NCBI GenBank assembly: GCA_963851295.1
Contig: CAWKOS010000012.1
Coordinates: 62,001-126,000, forward strand
Source of the DNA: JAOPZW01 sp963851295
Lineage (GTDB): Bacteria; Actinomycetota; Thermoleophilia; Solirubrobacterales; Solirubrobacteraceae
Direction of reading: 5' to 3'
Length of the DNA stretch: 64,000 bases
Positions 51,118-59,422 of the stretch are shown piece by piece. The notes below the pieces were generated by a model that did not search any database, had not been told where the DNA came from, and saw nothing but the letters and a program-made list of their open reading frames with translations. The translations under genes and the position numbers were made by a program. The stretch's first letter is position 1. Each line of letters opens with the position of its first letter.

Positions 51118-52350
51118 GTTCGTGTGTCGGATGGCGAGGTCCTCGATGAGCTTCGCCGCCCGCGTGGCCGGATCGTTCGCATCCAGCCACGCAGCGACCG
51201 CGCGGGCGTTCGCGCGCAGCCGCGGCTCGGCCAGCGCGCGGTCGACCGCCAGGCGCACGGGGCCCGGCGCGCAGAGCCGGCGCGGGACGCGCACGCCGAC
51301 CCCGGCCCAGTCCAGGCGCGCGGCGTTCTCGTTCATGTCGCCCGCGGCGGGGACCGCGACCACCACGCACCCGCTCGCCAGCGCACGGGCCACCGTCCCG
51401 TGGCCGCCGTGGCAGACGACGACGTCGCATCGGGGCATCGTGCGCGCGTAGGAGACCCACTCGACCACCCGCGCGTTCGGGGGGACGTCGAGCGGCTCGG
51501 GCGGCGGGCGGCGGTTCCACGTCGCCAGGACGCGGACCGGCGCGTCCGCCAGGCCGCGCAGCGCCGCGCGCAGCAGCCGGTGCGACGGGTCCTGTGACGT
51601 CGACGGCGCCACGAGCACGAGCGGGGCGTCGCCGGGGGGCAGCTCGACCTCGCCGCCGAAGGGCGGCTCCCACAGCAGCGGGCCGACCACGTGGGTCGAC
51701 GGCTCCGCGACGGCGCGCGGGTACTCCAGCGCCGGGAAGCTCGCCACCAGCGCGAGCGCCCGCGAGATCCCGCCGTGGACGTGGGCCAGCGGCGCCAGCC
51801 CGAGCCGCCGGCGCGTCTCGTTGAGCTCCCGGCGCCCGTGCTCGAGGCCCGCATCGCTGACCCGCGACAGCCCGCGCCACAGCCCGCGGCCGACGAAGGA
51901 GCGCGGCAGCCGCGCCCCCAGCGAGTACGGCGGCCACCCCGGCGCCGAGCGCGGGTCGACGTGCGGGATGACCGTCGCCACGGGCACGCCCTCGAGCTCG
52001 GCGGCGAGCGCCGGCGCCAGGGTCAGGATGTCGGCGACGACGGCGTCGGGGCGCAGCGAGGCGACGAGCGGCCGCGTGTCCGCCGTCGCCCGCGCCGCCG
52101 CCTCGTAAGGCTTCAGCGGTCGCTCGCGCGTGGGGAAGACGTGGTACTCGGGCGCCGGCTCGAACGCCATACCCGCCGCGCGGACATCGTCGGCCCACCG
52201 CGACCACGTCTGCAGCGCGACTGAGTGCCCGCGCGCAACCAGCACGCGGCCGAGCGCGATGAGCGGGAACGCGTGCCCGGGGTCGCCGAAGGCGCCGAGC
52301 AGGAGCCGCAGCGGGCGCGGGGGCGAGGCGGGCGGGTCAGGCGGCGGCAA
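51115..52350 (-). CDS. UDP-glycosyltransferase (GT1, YjiC/MGT-like)
   Basis: A 411-residue GT-B glycosyltransferase. The N-terminal acceptor domain starts LRLLLGAFGDPGHAFPLIAL. The C-terminal donor domain has VEWVSYARTMPRCDVVVCHG with GGHGTVARALASG and PAAGDMNENAARLDWAGVGV, the bacterial form of the PSPG/UGT signature. It should transfer a sugar to a small lipophilic acceptor (natural product, lipid or drug). The only usable start is TTG 52350, inside the end of the preceding LLM gene (14-nt overlap), indicating translational coupling and possibly a shared pathway. Confidence 0.87.
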   Translation of the reverse strand: MPPPDPPASPPRPLRLLLGAFGDPGHAFPLIALGRVLVARGHSVALQTWSRWADDVRAAGMAFEPAPEYHVFPTRERPLKPYEAAARATADTRPLVASLRPDAVVADILTLAPALAAELEGVPVATVIPHVDPRSAPGWPPYSLGARLPRSFVGRGLWRGLSRVSDAGLEHGRRELNETRRRLGLAPLAHVHGGISRALALVASFPALEYPRAVAEPSTHVVGPLLWEPPFGGEVELPPGDAPLVLVAPSTSQDPSHRLLRAALRGLADAPVRVLATWNRRPPPEPLDVPPNARVVEWVSYARTMPRCDVVVCHGGHGTVARALASGCVVVAVPAAGDMNENAARLDWAGVGVRVPRRLCAPGPVRLAVDRALAEPRLRANARAVAAWLDANDPATRAAKLIEDLAIRHTN

Positions 52351-53374
52351 GCTCGGCGACGAGCCTCAGCTGCTCGAGGCGCCCCTCGCGATCCCACGCC
52401 ATCGGCGTGACGCCGAGCGTCCCGACTCCGGCGTCGCGGTACACCGCCAGGCGCTCGCGCACGTGCTCCGGCGGCCCGCAGAGCGACACGAGGTCGATGA
52501 GCTCATCGGGCAGCGCGGCCATCGCCTCGTCGCGGCGGCCCTCCAGGTACAGCTCCTGGACCTTGCGCGCGGCGTCCTCGTAGCCGTAGCGCTGGACGAG
52601 CTGGTTGTAGAAGTTCTTGTCGCGCGAGCCCATGCCGCCGACGTACAGGGCGATGAAGGGGCGCATCGCGTCGCGCGCCCCCGCGAGATCGTCGGTGACG
52701 AAGACGTTGACCGTCGGGGCGATGTCGAAGCCGTCGAGCGTGCGCCCGGCGCGCGCCGCGCCCTCCTCGAGCAGCGGCCTGAACTCGGCGACGTGCTCGG
52801 GGGAGAAGAGCGTCGGGATCCAGCCGTCGGCCACCTCCCCGGCCAGGCGCGTGTTGTTGGGCCCGATCGCGGCCAGGTAGATCGGGATCCGGTCCTGGAC
52901 CGGCGCGATCGTGAGCTTGAGCGCCTTGCCCGGCCCGTCGGGCAGCGGCAGCTCGAGGGTCTCGCCGTGGTACTCCAGGCGCTCGCGCGCCAGCGCCTTG
53001 CGCACGACCTCGACGTACTCGCGCGTGCGCTGGATCTGCCGGCCGAAGCGCTGGCCGTGCCAGCCCTCGGCGACCTGCGGGCCCGAGGAGCCGATGCCGA
53101 GGATCATCCGCCCGTCCGAGAGCTGGTCGAGCGTCGCCGCGGTCATCGCCGTCATCGCCGGCGAGCGTCCCGGCATCTGGAAGATGGCCGAGCCGATCCG
53201 GATCTTCGTGGTCTGCCCGGCGATCCAGCCGAGGATGGTGGCCGCGTCGGACCCGTAGGCCTCGGCCGCCCAGACGCTGTCGTAGCCCAGCCGCTCGGCC
53301 TCCTGGACGATCGCGAGCTGGTCCTCGCGGGTCAGTCCGATGCCCCAGTAGCCGACGTGCACGCCGAGCTTCAT
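52337..53374 (-). CDS. LLM-class F420-dependent oxidoreductase
   Basis: A 345-residue luciferase-like oxidoreductase with the TIGR03559-type actinobacterial look: KLGVHVGYWGIGLTREDQLA, YDSVWAAEAYGSDAATIL, IFQMPGRSPAMTAMTA and GRMILGIGSSGPQVAEGWHG. These features point to F420 as the cofactor, though FMN cannot be excluded. ATG 53374 is preceded by AAAGGA. It is coupled to the downstream glycosyltransferase. Substrate unknown. Confidence 0.88.
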   Translation of the reverse strand: MKLGVHVGYWGIGLTREDQLAIVQEAERLGYDSVWAAEAYGSDAATILGWIAGQTTKIRIGSAIFQMPGRSPAMTAMTAATLDQLSDGRMILGIGSSGPQVAEGWHGQRFGRQIQRTREYVEVVRKALARERLEYHGETLELPLPDGPGKALKLTIAPVQDRIPIYLAAIGPNNTRLAGEVADGWIPTLFSPEHVAEFRPLLEEGAARAGRTLDGFDIAPTVNVFVTDDLAGARDAMRPFIALYVGGMGSRDKNFYNQLVQRYGYEDAARKVQELYLEGRRDEAMAALPDELIDLVSLCGPPEHVRERLAVYRDAGVGTLGVTPMAWDREGRLEQLRLVAELAAA

Positions 53375-53452
53375 GCAAGCGTCCTTTCGGTGGACAGGAA
53401 TGTTGCTTTTCATGTCGAGGGCAAAGGCGTACCCTCCGAGGCGGGCAAGCCT

Positions 53453-53902
53453 ATGGGACGCGCGCGTTCATCTGTCGAAGACCTGCGCCTCGCGATCGAC
53501 TGCCTGCCGCTGCGCACGCGCGAGGCCATGCTCGCCGGCATCCGCGCCAACGAGATCATCGTCGGCGCCTACTCCGACCGCGCGGGCGGCGTCTGCCCGA
53601 TGCTCGCCGCCCACCGCTGCGGTGGGCGCACGAGCTTCGTTTCCTTCGCGCGCGCGTGGGACCGCTTCACGGGCGCCAGGCGCGCGCGGCGGGCGAGCGT
53701 GCGCGAGCTGCGCGCGCTGGAGGCCCACCTGCTGGCCTCGATCGTCGCCGAACGCCCCGAGGCCGACCTCGGCGGCGCCATCGCCGCCCACCAGGCGCTC
53801 GTGCGCGAGCGCAAGGCCGGCGAGGCGGCGAGCCTCGGCCTGGGGTGGCTGCGCCGGCGGCGCGCCGACGAGCGCGAGCGGGAGCCCGAGCGGACCGCCT
53901 AG
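53453..53902 (+). CDS. conserved hypothetical protein
   Basis: A 149-residue soluble protein with no family I can name. It begins GRARSSVEDLRLAIDCLPLR, continues through NEIIVGAYSDRAGGVCPMLA and HRCGGRTSF, and ends in a long charged helix (ELRALEAHLLASIVAERPEA). Two Cys near the middle (VCPMLAAHRC) are ten residues apart. The character is that of a conserved actinobacterial protein rather than a random frame. ATG 53453 is chosen from protein character; TACCCT (53430-53435) is a possible -10. The stop CTAG (53899-53902) is shared with the convergent SDR pseudogene. Confidence 0.6.
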   Translation: MGRARSSVEDLRLAIDCLPLRTREAMLAGIRANEIIVGAYSDRAGGVCPMLAAHRCGGRTSFVSFARAWDRFTGARRARRASVRELRALEAHLLASIVAERPEADLGGAIAAHQALVRERKAGEAASLGLGWLRRRRADEREREPERTA

Positions 53903-54484
53903 AGCGCCTCGCCCGGCCGCACGAACTGCACCTCGGGGACCACGCACCCCGGCGACATCTTCAGCAGCACGCGCACGGTCTCGGCGATGTCCGTGACCTG
54001 GATCATGTCCTCGGGCGCGACCTGCTCCTTGACGAAGTCGGTCATCGCCGTGTCGACGAAGGCCGGGCACAGCGCGGTCGACTTGATGCCCTCCGAGCCG
54101 AGCTCCTTGTGCATCGCCTGCGTGAAGCCGACGACGGCCGCCTTCGTGGCGCTGTAGACCGACAGCCACGGCTGGCCCGACTTGCCCGAGATCGACGACA
54201 TGTTCACCACGAGCGCGCAGCGGTGCTCGGCGCCCGCGGCGCGCAGCATCTCCGTGCTCGCGGTGCGAGCGCACGACCTCCTGGACGACCGCCTCGTCGC
54301 CCAGGTTGCCGCTCACGGCGTTCACCTCGAAGCCCTCGCCACGCAGGCCCTCGGCCGCCTCCTCGAGCTTCTCGGGTCGCCGCGCCGCGATCGTGAGCGC
54401 GTGGCCCTCCTCGCCGAGCACGTGGGCGATCGCCAGTCCGATCCCGCTCGACCCGTCCGTCACGATCGCCGCTCGCTGCGCCAT
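53899..54484 (-). pseudogene. short-chain dehydrogenase remnant with internal deletion
   Basis: An SDR broken in two. The N-terminal part (ATG 54484, good Shine-Dalgarno GGAGGAAGG) reads AQRAAIVTDGSSGIGLAIAH through VVQEVVRSHRE. The C-terminal part in another frame resumes near 54249 with MLRAAGAEHRCALVVNMSSI and runs to FVRPGEAL. About 50-55 residues normally found between them, including the LDVLVNNAG block, are missing, and the frame changes at the junction. The glycine loop is also altered (TDGSSGIG for TGxSSGIG). The catalytic Ser, Tyr and Lys persist in the orphaned half. It cannot make a working enzyme. Confidence 0.87.
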
Positions 54485-54535
54485 CGGCCTTCCTCCTCCG
54501 CGTCGGATGTGGCGCGGCATTCCATCACTTGTGCC

Positions 54536-54541
54536 TACACT
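54536..54541 (+). promoter_or_regulatory. -10 box of leaderless lipoprotein mRNA
   Basis: TACACT (54536-54541) precedes GTG 54550 by 8 nt, the same hexamer as for efp. Confidence 0.5.
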
Positions 54542-54549
54542 CGGGCGGC

Positions 54550-55536
54550 GTGCACCGACCTCTCCCGTTCTGCCTCGGGCTGCTCGCCGCTGCCGTCCTC
54601 GTCGTCGGATGCGGCGGGTCGAACAAGCCCGACACCCCACCCCCGCCGCCGCCGCCCACCGGCCAGACCGCCGACTTCCCCGCGGCCAACGGCAAGACGC
54701 TGGACGACCTGGCGCAGATGGCCGACGGCCAGGGCCCGGTCCTCGCGCCGAGCGTCTCGCTCCTGCACAAGGGCACCAACCGCTACGGCTTCGCCCTCTT
54801 CGACACCGCCCGCAAGCAGATCACGGGCGCCGAGGTCGCGATCTACACCGCCCGCTCGGATGGCACCGGCGTGCGCGGCCCGTTCGTGGCGCGGGCCGAG
54901 TCGCTCGAGGTCAAGCCGCAGTTCCAGAGCCAGACCGTGGCCCAGGACCCGGCCGCGGCGAAGTCCGTCTACGTCGCCGACGTCCCGTTCAAGCGCGACG
55001 GCAAGCAGGCGGTGGTGGCGATCGCCAAGCTCGACGGGCGCCTGCTCGTGACGAACGGCTCGGGGGTCGACGTGACGGCCGCGCGCGCCAGCGGCGTGCC
55101 CGGCCCGGGCGACCGCGCGGTCAAGGTCCACACGCTGACGCTCACGGACGTCGGCGGCGACGCCGCCTCGATCGACACGCGCCGGCCCTTCGCCAAGGAC
55201 CTCCTGCAGACCGACCTCGCCGACGTCCTCGGCAAGCAGCCGGTGGTCCTCGCCTTCGCCACGCCGCAGCTCTGCGCCAGCCGCGTCTGCGGCCCGGTCG
55301 TCGACATCGTCGAGCAGGTGAAGGCCGGCGCGCCCAAGGGCGTGGCCTTCATCCATCAGGAGATCTACAAGAACAACAAGGCCAACGACGGGGTGCGCCC
55401 GCAGCTCGCGGCGTGGCACCTGCAGAGCGAGCCGTGGGTCTTCGTGATCGATCGCAACGGCAAGGTCAGCACGCGCTTCGAGGGCGCCTTCTCGGTCGGC
55501 GAGCTGCAGCGCGCCGTGGCCAAGGTCGCCGATTAG
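54550..55536 (+). CDS. thioredoxin-fold lipoprotein
   Basis: A 328-residue exported protein. The signal peptide with lipobox (LAAAVLVVGCGG, Cys ~21) is followed by a polyproline linker (seven prolines). A middle beta domain (RYGFALFDTARKQITGAEVA) precedes a C-terminal thioredoxin-like domain with LAFATPQLCASRVCGPVVDI, WVFVIDRNGKVSTRFEG and a terminal helix. The two cysteines are spaced CxxxxC instead of CxxC, so a redox role is likely but of unusual geometry. GTG 54550 is fixed by the TACACT box. Confidence 0.8.
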   Translation: MHRPLPFCLGLLAAAVLVVGCGGSNKPDTPPPPPPPTGQTADFPAANGKTLDDLAQMADGQGPVLAPSVSLLHKGTNRYGFALFDTARKQITGAEVAIYTARSDGTGVRGPFVARAESLEVKPQFQSQTVAQDPAAAKSVYVADVPFKRDGKQAVVAIAKLDGRLLVTNGSGVDVTAARASGVPGPGDRAVKVHTLTLTDVGGDAASIDTRRPFAKDLLQTDLADVLGKQPVVLAFATPQLCASRVCGPVVDIVEQVKAGAPKGVAFIHQEIYKNNKANDGVRPQLAAWHLQSEPWVFVIDRNGKVSTRFEGAFSVGELQRAVAKVAD

Positions 55537-55580
55537 TCCGCCGAGCGTAGGTGTCCCTGGCGCGCCGGCGCCCCCGGCGC

Positions 55581-55586
55581 TAGGGT
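55581..55586 (+). promoter_or_regulatory. -10 box of leaderless zinc-ribbon mRNA
   Basis: TAGGGT (55581-55586) precedes ATG 55595 by 8 nt. Confidence 0.5.
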
Positions 55587-55594
55587 CCGCGCCG

Positions 55595-55789
55595 ATGCTG
55601 GTCTGCGCCACGTGCGGCAGCCGCTGGGACGAGGACGCGGTCCCGGCCGCCACGCTCACCGCCGCCGCCTGCCCGCTGTGCGGGGGCGCGCTCGTCGACC
55701 TCGGCGACGCGCCGCCCGACGACCGCGCGCCCGTGCACGCCGACGTCGGACGCGTCCTGCGCGCGCACCTGCTGGGCGTCGGCGCCTGA
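55595..55789 (+). CDS. small zinc-ribbon protein
   Basis: A 64-residue protein with two CxxC pairs (CATCGSRW at residues 4-11 and ACPLCGGALVDLG at ~25-37), enough for one zinc ribbon, then an acidic linker and a short C-terminal helix (VGRVLRAHLLGVGA). Function unknown; many such proteins bind nucleic acid or chaperone other proteins. The start is supported by the TAGGGT box. The convergent coiled-coil gene ends 16 nt further on. Confidence 0.7.
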   Translation: MLVCATCGSRWDEDAVPAATLTAAACPLCGGALVDLGDAPPDDRAPVHADVGRVLRAHLLGVGA

Positions 55790-55805
55790 GTGCGCGACGG
55801 CGGCG

Positions 55806-56945
55806 TCAGAGGACGCCGTGCAGGACCTTGTAGACGACGAGCGCCCAGACGACGAGCAGGACGAGCGCCAGCGCGCGCTGGATCCACAGCGCGGCGGCCG
55901 TGTCGCGGCGCGGGCCGCGGCTGGCGATGGCGCGGCGCGCGGCGATCGGCTCGGGCGGCAGCGACGGGTCGGGCGGGGCCACCACCGCCACCGCGCCGGC
56001 CGGCGTCGGCTCGGGCGCGGGCGACGCCGCCGCGCGCTCGAGCCCGCGGACCTTGCGCTCGAGCGCCTCCAGGTCGCGCACGGCCGCACGGTGCGCCTCG
56101 ACGGCGCGGTCGCGCTCGGCCAGCGCGGCGTCGCGCTCGGCCAGCGCCGTCTTGCGCTCGAAGTTGGCCGCCGCGCGCTGGTCGAGCGCCTCGTCGCGCT
56201 CGTGCAGCGCCGCCGAGCGCTCGTGCGTGGCGGCGTCGCGCTCCTCGATGACCGCGTCGTGGTCGACGTTGGCGCGGGCGAGCGCCTCGTCGCGGGCAGC
56301 GATCGCGGCGTCGCGCTCGCGCTCCAGCGCGTCGCGCTCGTCGGCCGTGGAGCGCGCCACGGCCAGGCCCTGGTGGGCGTCGTCGAGCTGGGCCGCCAGG
56401 CGGCGGATCGTGGCCTGCTCGGTGGCGAGCTGCGCGCGCAGCGCCTCGGCCTCGGCCGGGTCGCCACCGCGCTCCTGCTCGGCGGCCGGCGAGGCCTTCG
56501 CGCGGCTGCGGGCGCGGCCCGAGGCCGTGGCGGGCGCGGGCGCCGCGCCGCCCGCCTTCGCGCGCGCCGGCAGCGGGCCGTTCGATGCGGCGGGCCGGCC
56601 GCGACGCCCCGGCACGAGCGGCGCGGGAAGCTCGACCGCGAGCGTGGGCGCGACCGCCAGCTCGGCGCTCGCGAGCTCGAGCGGCTCGCCCTCCCAGGGG
56701 AAGGCCGCGATCCACTCCTCGCCGTCGTCGGCGGCCCACGGCTTGTGGTCGAGGACCGCGAGCATGCGGCGGTCGTCGTCGTCGGCGCGCACCATCAGCA
56801 CCGGGCGCACGAAGCGATGCCCGCGCAGGCCGTACCAGCGGCCCGTCACCTCGAGGCGATCGTCGGCGGTCCAGCCGAAGCGCTCGACCTCGAAGGCCAC
56901 CTGGTCCGACACGCTCTCCGGAGCTGGGACGCGCTGGCGGGCCAT
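55806..56945 (-). CDS. tail-anchored coiled-coil membrane protein
   Basis: A 379-residue protein in three parts. The N-terminal domain (~1-105; FEVERFGWTADDRLEVTGRW, GHRFVRPVLMVRADDDDR) is a compact beta-rich unit. A low-complexity Ala/Pro/Arg linker follows. Then comes a long coiled coil (~185-310) built from seven-residue ERDAALA-like repeats, and a single membrane helix at the very C-terminus (ALVLLVVWALVVYKVL). It is therefore probably anchored by its tail with the rest in the cytoplasm. The family is not named; role unknown. ATG 56945 is used. It diverges from the transpeptidase gene. Confidence 0.7.
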   Translation of the reverse strand: MARQRVPAPESVSDQVAFEVERFGWTADDRLEVTGRWYGLRGHRFVRPVLMVRADDDDRRMLAVLDHKPWAADDGEEWIAAFPWEGEPLELASAELAVAPTLAVELPAPLVPGRRGRPAASNGPLPARAKAGGAAPAPATASGRARSRAKASPAAEQERGGDPAEAEALRAQLATEQATIRRLAAQLDDAHQGLAVARSTADERDALERERDAAIAARDEALARANVDHDAVIEERDAATHERSAALHERDEALDQRAAANFERKTALAERDAALAERDRAVEAHRAAVRDLEALERKVRGLERAAASPAPEPTPAGAVAVVAPPDPSLPPEPIAARRAIASRGPRRDTAAALWIQRALALVLLVVWALVVYKVLHGVL

Positions 56946-57043
56946 CAGGCTCCGTCGCCTACCCGTTCGCGTGGCCAAATCCACGCACGTAGCGAGGGCC
57001 AGGCGTAACGCACGTCGCGGCTGAGCACGCTACACAGGGGGGT

Positions 57044-58711
57044 GTGCGCCGTCGCCGTCGCCGATCCATGTTCTCCTCGTCCCCGCCGCGGCGGTCGGGC
57101 GTCATGTGGCTCGAGCCGGGCCGGCGCCGGCGACGCGGCCGCGGCGGACCGAGCCTGGCGGTGCTGGGAGTGCTCGTGCTCATCGCCGCTGCGGCAGCGG
57201 GCGCGGTGTGGTTCGTCCTCCACGAGCACCACGTGAAGGATATGCGCCGCGACGCCGCCGTGAGCTTCACGCGCGCGTGGGCGAAGGGCGACGAGCGGGC
57301 GATGTGGAGCACGCTCGACGCGCGCAGCCGCGGCGCCTATCCGGCCGCGCGCTTCCACCGGCTGTACGCCTCGGCCGACCGCGCCGCGACGGTCAGGACC
57401 GTGCGCGTCGGCAAGGTGCCCGACCCCCGCGACGGGAAGGTCGCCCTCCCGGTGGCCGTCACGACGCGCGACTTCGGGACGCTGCGCGGCACGATCGTCC
57501 TGCCCGTCCACGACGAGGGCGGCGGCGCGCGGATCGCCTGGGCGCCGCACCTGCGCCTGCCCGGGCTGCGCAAGGGCGAGCAGGTGACGCGGAAGATCCT
57601 CGCGGTCCCGGAGCGCGGCTCGGTCCTGGGCGCCGACGGGCGCCGCCTCGGGGCCGACGCCACGACCGCCGCGATCGCGGGCCGCCCGCCGTCGGGCGGC
57701 GACAAGGGCAACGGCCTCGAGCGCCTCTTCAACGACCGCCTCGCCGGCCGCCCCGGCGCGCAGCTGCGCTTTGGCGACCGCGTGATCGTCACGGTCAAGC
57801 GTGTCCGGGGGCGCTCGGTGCACGCCACGATCCGGCCGGGGCTCCAGCGCGCCGCGGCGGCCGCGCTGGGCGGCAGGCTCGGCGGGGTGGCCGTCGTGCG
57901 CCCTCGCGACGGCTCCGTCCTCGCGCTCGCCGGGCTCGCCGTCTCCGCGCCGCAGCCGCCGGGCTCGACGTTCAAGATCGTCACGGTCTCGGGCGCCCTG
58001 ACCGCCGGCATCGCGACGCCGTCGAGCAGCTACCCGGTGCGGACCTCGGCGACGCTGTCGGGCGTCCAGCTGCGCAATGCCGGGGGCGAGTCGTGCGGCG
58101 GCTCGCTCACCCAGGCGTTCATCGACTCGTGCAACTCGGTCTTCGCGCCGCTCGGGGCGAAGCTGGGGGCGACCAAGCTGGTCCGCATGGCCGAGGCCTT
58201 CGGGTTCAACGAGCGTCCGCGCGTCCCCGATGCCAAGGCGAGCACGATCCCCGAGGCCGGCAAGCTGAAGGACAGCCTCGCGGTCGGCGCGAGCGCGATC
58301 GGACAGGACCGCGACCTCGCGACGCCGCTGCAGATGGCCGTCGTGGGAGCGACCATCGCCGAGCGCGGGCGGCGCGCCCGGCCGCGCATCGTGCGCAACG
58401 ACAAGGTGCTGCGCCGCCGCGTCGTCAGCGCGCGCGTCGCCGCGCAGGTGCGCGAGATGATGCTCGGCGTCGTGCGCTCGGGCACCGGGACGGCCGCCGC
58501 GATCCCCGGCGTCCAGGTCGCCGGCAAGACGGGCACCGCCGAGCTGCGCCCGAACTCGACGAACCCGAAGGATGCCGACGCGTGGTTCGTCGCCTTTGCC
58601 CCGGCGTCGGATCCGCAGGTCGCGGTCGCGGTGATGCTCGTCGGCGCCGGATTCGGCGGCAAGGCCGCCGCTCCCATCGCCAAGAAGGTGCTCCAGGCGG
58701 CGCTCGGCTGA
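57044..58711 (+). CDS. class B penicillin-binding protein-like transpeptidase
   Basis: A 555-residue membrane-anchored protein. After an Arg-rich cytoplasmic tail comes one membrane helix (LAVLGVLVLIAAAAAGAVWF, ~38-57), an NTF2-like region (~68-190) as in PBPs of the MecA type, and a transpeptidase domain with SxxK in PPGSTFKIV (~310), SCN in FIDSCNS (~362) and KTG in VAGKTGTAE (~493). It should cross-link or edit peptidoglycan outside the membrane. Start GTG 57044 (TACACA 7 nt upstream) or ATG 57068. The PBP dimerisation domain is reduced compared with full PbpA. Confidence 0.87.
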   Translation: MRRRRRRSMFSSSPPRRSGVMWLEPGRRRRRGRGGPSLAVLGVLVLIAAAAAGAVWFVLHEHHVKDMRRDAAVSFTRAWAKGDERAMWSTLDARSRGAYPAARFHRLYASADRAATVRTVRVGKVPDPRDGKVALPVAVTTRDFGTLRGTIVLPVHDEGGGARIAWAPHLRLPGLRKGEQVTRKILAVPERGSVLGADGRRLGADATTAAIAGRPPSGGDKGNGLERLFNDRLAGRPGAQLRFGDRVIVTVKRVRGRSVHATIRPGLQRAAAAALGGRLGGVAVVRPRDGSVLALAGLAVSAPQPPGSTFKIVTVSGALTAGIATPSSSYPVRTSATLSGVQLRNAGGESCGGSLTQAFIDSCNSVFAPLGAKLGATKLVRMAEAFGFNERPRVPDAKASTIPEAGKLKDSLAVGASAIGQDRDLATPLQMAVVGATIAERGRRARPRIVRNDKVLRRRVVSARVAAQVREMMLGVVRSGTGTAAAIPGVQVAGKTGTAELRPNSTNPKDADAWFVAFAPASDPQVAVAVMLVGAGFGGKAAAPIAKKVLQAALG

Positions 58712-58913
58712 GTGCGGGCGGTACACGCTCGCCCGTTGACCTGCCGTTCACAGCGCGATTCCCACCGCCTGTCGCACAGGCCTGGTTCGTTCGTCCACAT
58801 CAGCACATGAACGGCCGCGTTCCGGTGCATTAACGGGCGGACGGCAGGACCTTCAGGGACGAGGGTGCATTGACGATTTGGGTGAAATCGCCAACACGCG
58901 GACGCACGCGCGC
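58712..58913 (+). other. upstream region of the GAF gene with a 12-bp direct repeat
   Basis: GGTGCATTAACG (58824-58835) and GGTGCATTGACG (58864-58875) are exactly 40 bp apart, about four helical turns. A TTGACC at 58736-58741 is a possible -35. The repeats could be paired regulator sites. No coding sequence is evident apart from a possible TTG start at 58878 for the GAF gene. Confidence 0.4.
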
Positions 58914-59396
58914 ATGAGCTGGACGCTGAAGCCGGCGGCGAGCCTGGCCGACCTCGCGACCATCGAGCTGCGGCGCATCACGGACGTGCTGCAGGTCGAC
59001 CACGCGTCGCTGTTCCTGCGCGACCCCGACCATCCCCACCGCCCCGTCGCGGTGGCCGAGACCGGCCTGCCCGCCGCGCAGGCGCTGCCCGAGCACGCGA
59101 CCGTCCTCGGACGCGTCCTGCAGACCGCGCGCGTGCAGGCGGTCCATCGCCCGCCCGGGGAAGACGACGCCCCGTGCGCCGCGCTGGCGGCGCCGCTCGT
59201 GCACGACGAGCGCGCGGTCGGCGCCCTGCTCGTGGTCACTCGCCGCGAGAGCCGGCGCCTGGGCGCCATCGACGCCAAGCTCGTCGGCGACGCGAGCGAG
59301 ACGCTCGTCGAGCGCATGCTCGCGACGCCGGGGCGTCTGGAGCCGCGCGCGCACTCTGACCGCTTCACCCGCGGCCCCGCGGCGGCCCGCCGCTGA
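58914..59396 (+). CDS. GAF-domain protein
   Basis: A 160-residue protein that is essentially one GAF domain: LADLATIELRRITDVLQVDH with ASLFLRDPDH, then VLGRVLQTARVQAVHRPPG and CAALAAPLVHDERAVGALLV, ending in a helix that continues the typical GAF dimer interface. It probably senses a small ligand. There is no output domain, so it may act with a partner; the downstream MEDS/ATPase protein is a candidate. ATG 58914 is chosen from the domain start; TTG 58878 adds 12 residues. Confidence 0.75.
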   Translation: MSWTLKPAASLADLATIELRRITDVLQVDHASLFLRDPDHPHRPVAVAETGLPAAQALPEHATVLGRVLQTARVQAVHRPPGEDDAPCAALAAPLVHDERAVGALLVVTRRESRRLGAIDAKLVGDASETLVERMLATPGRLEPRAHSDRFTRGPAAARR

Positions 59397-59403
59397 AGAC
59401 CGG

Positions 59404-59422
59404 CGGGGCCGCGGCCGCCCCG
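59404..59422 (+). terminator. GC-rich hairpin after the GAF gene
   Basis: CGGGG-CCGCGGCCG-CCCCG lies 8 nt after the GAF stop and is bracketed by GACC/GGTC. No T-run follows. Position suggests an end-of-transcript hairpin. Confidence 0.4.
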
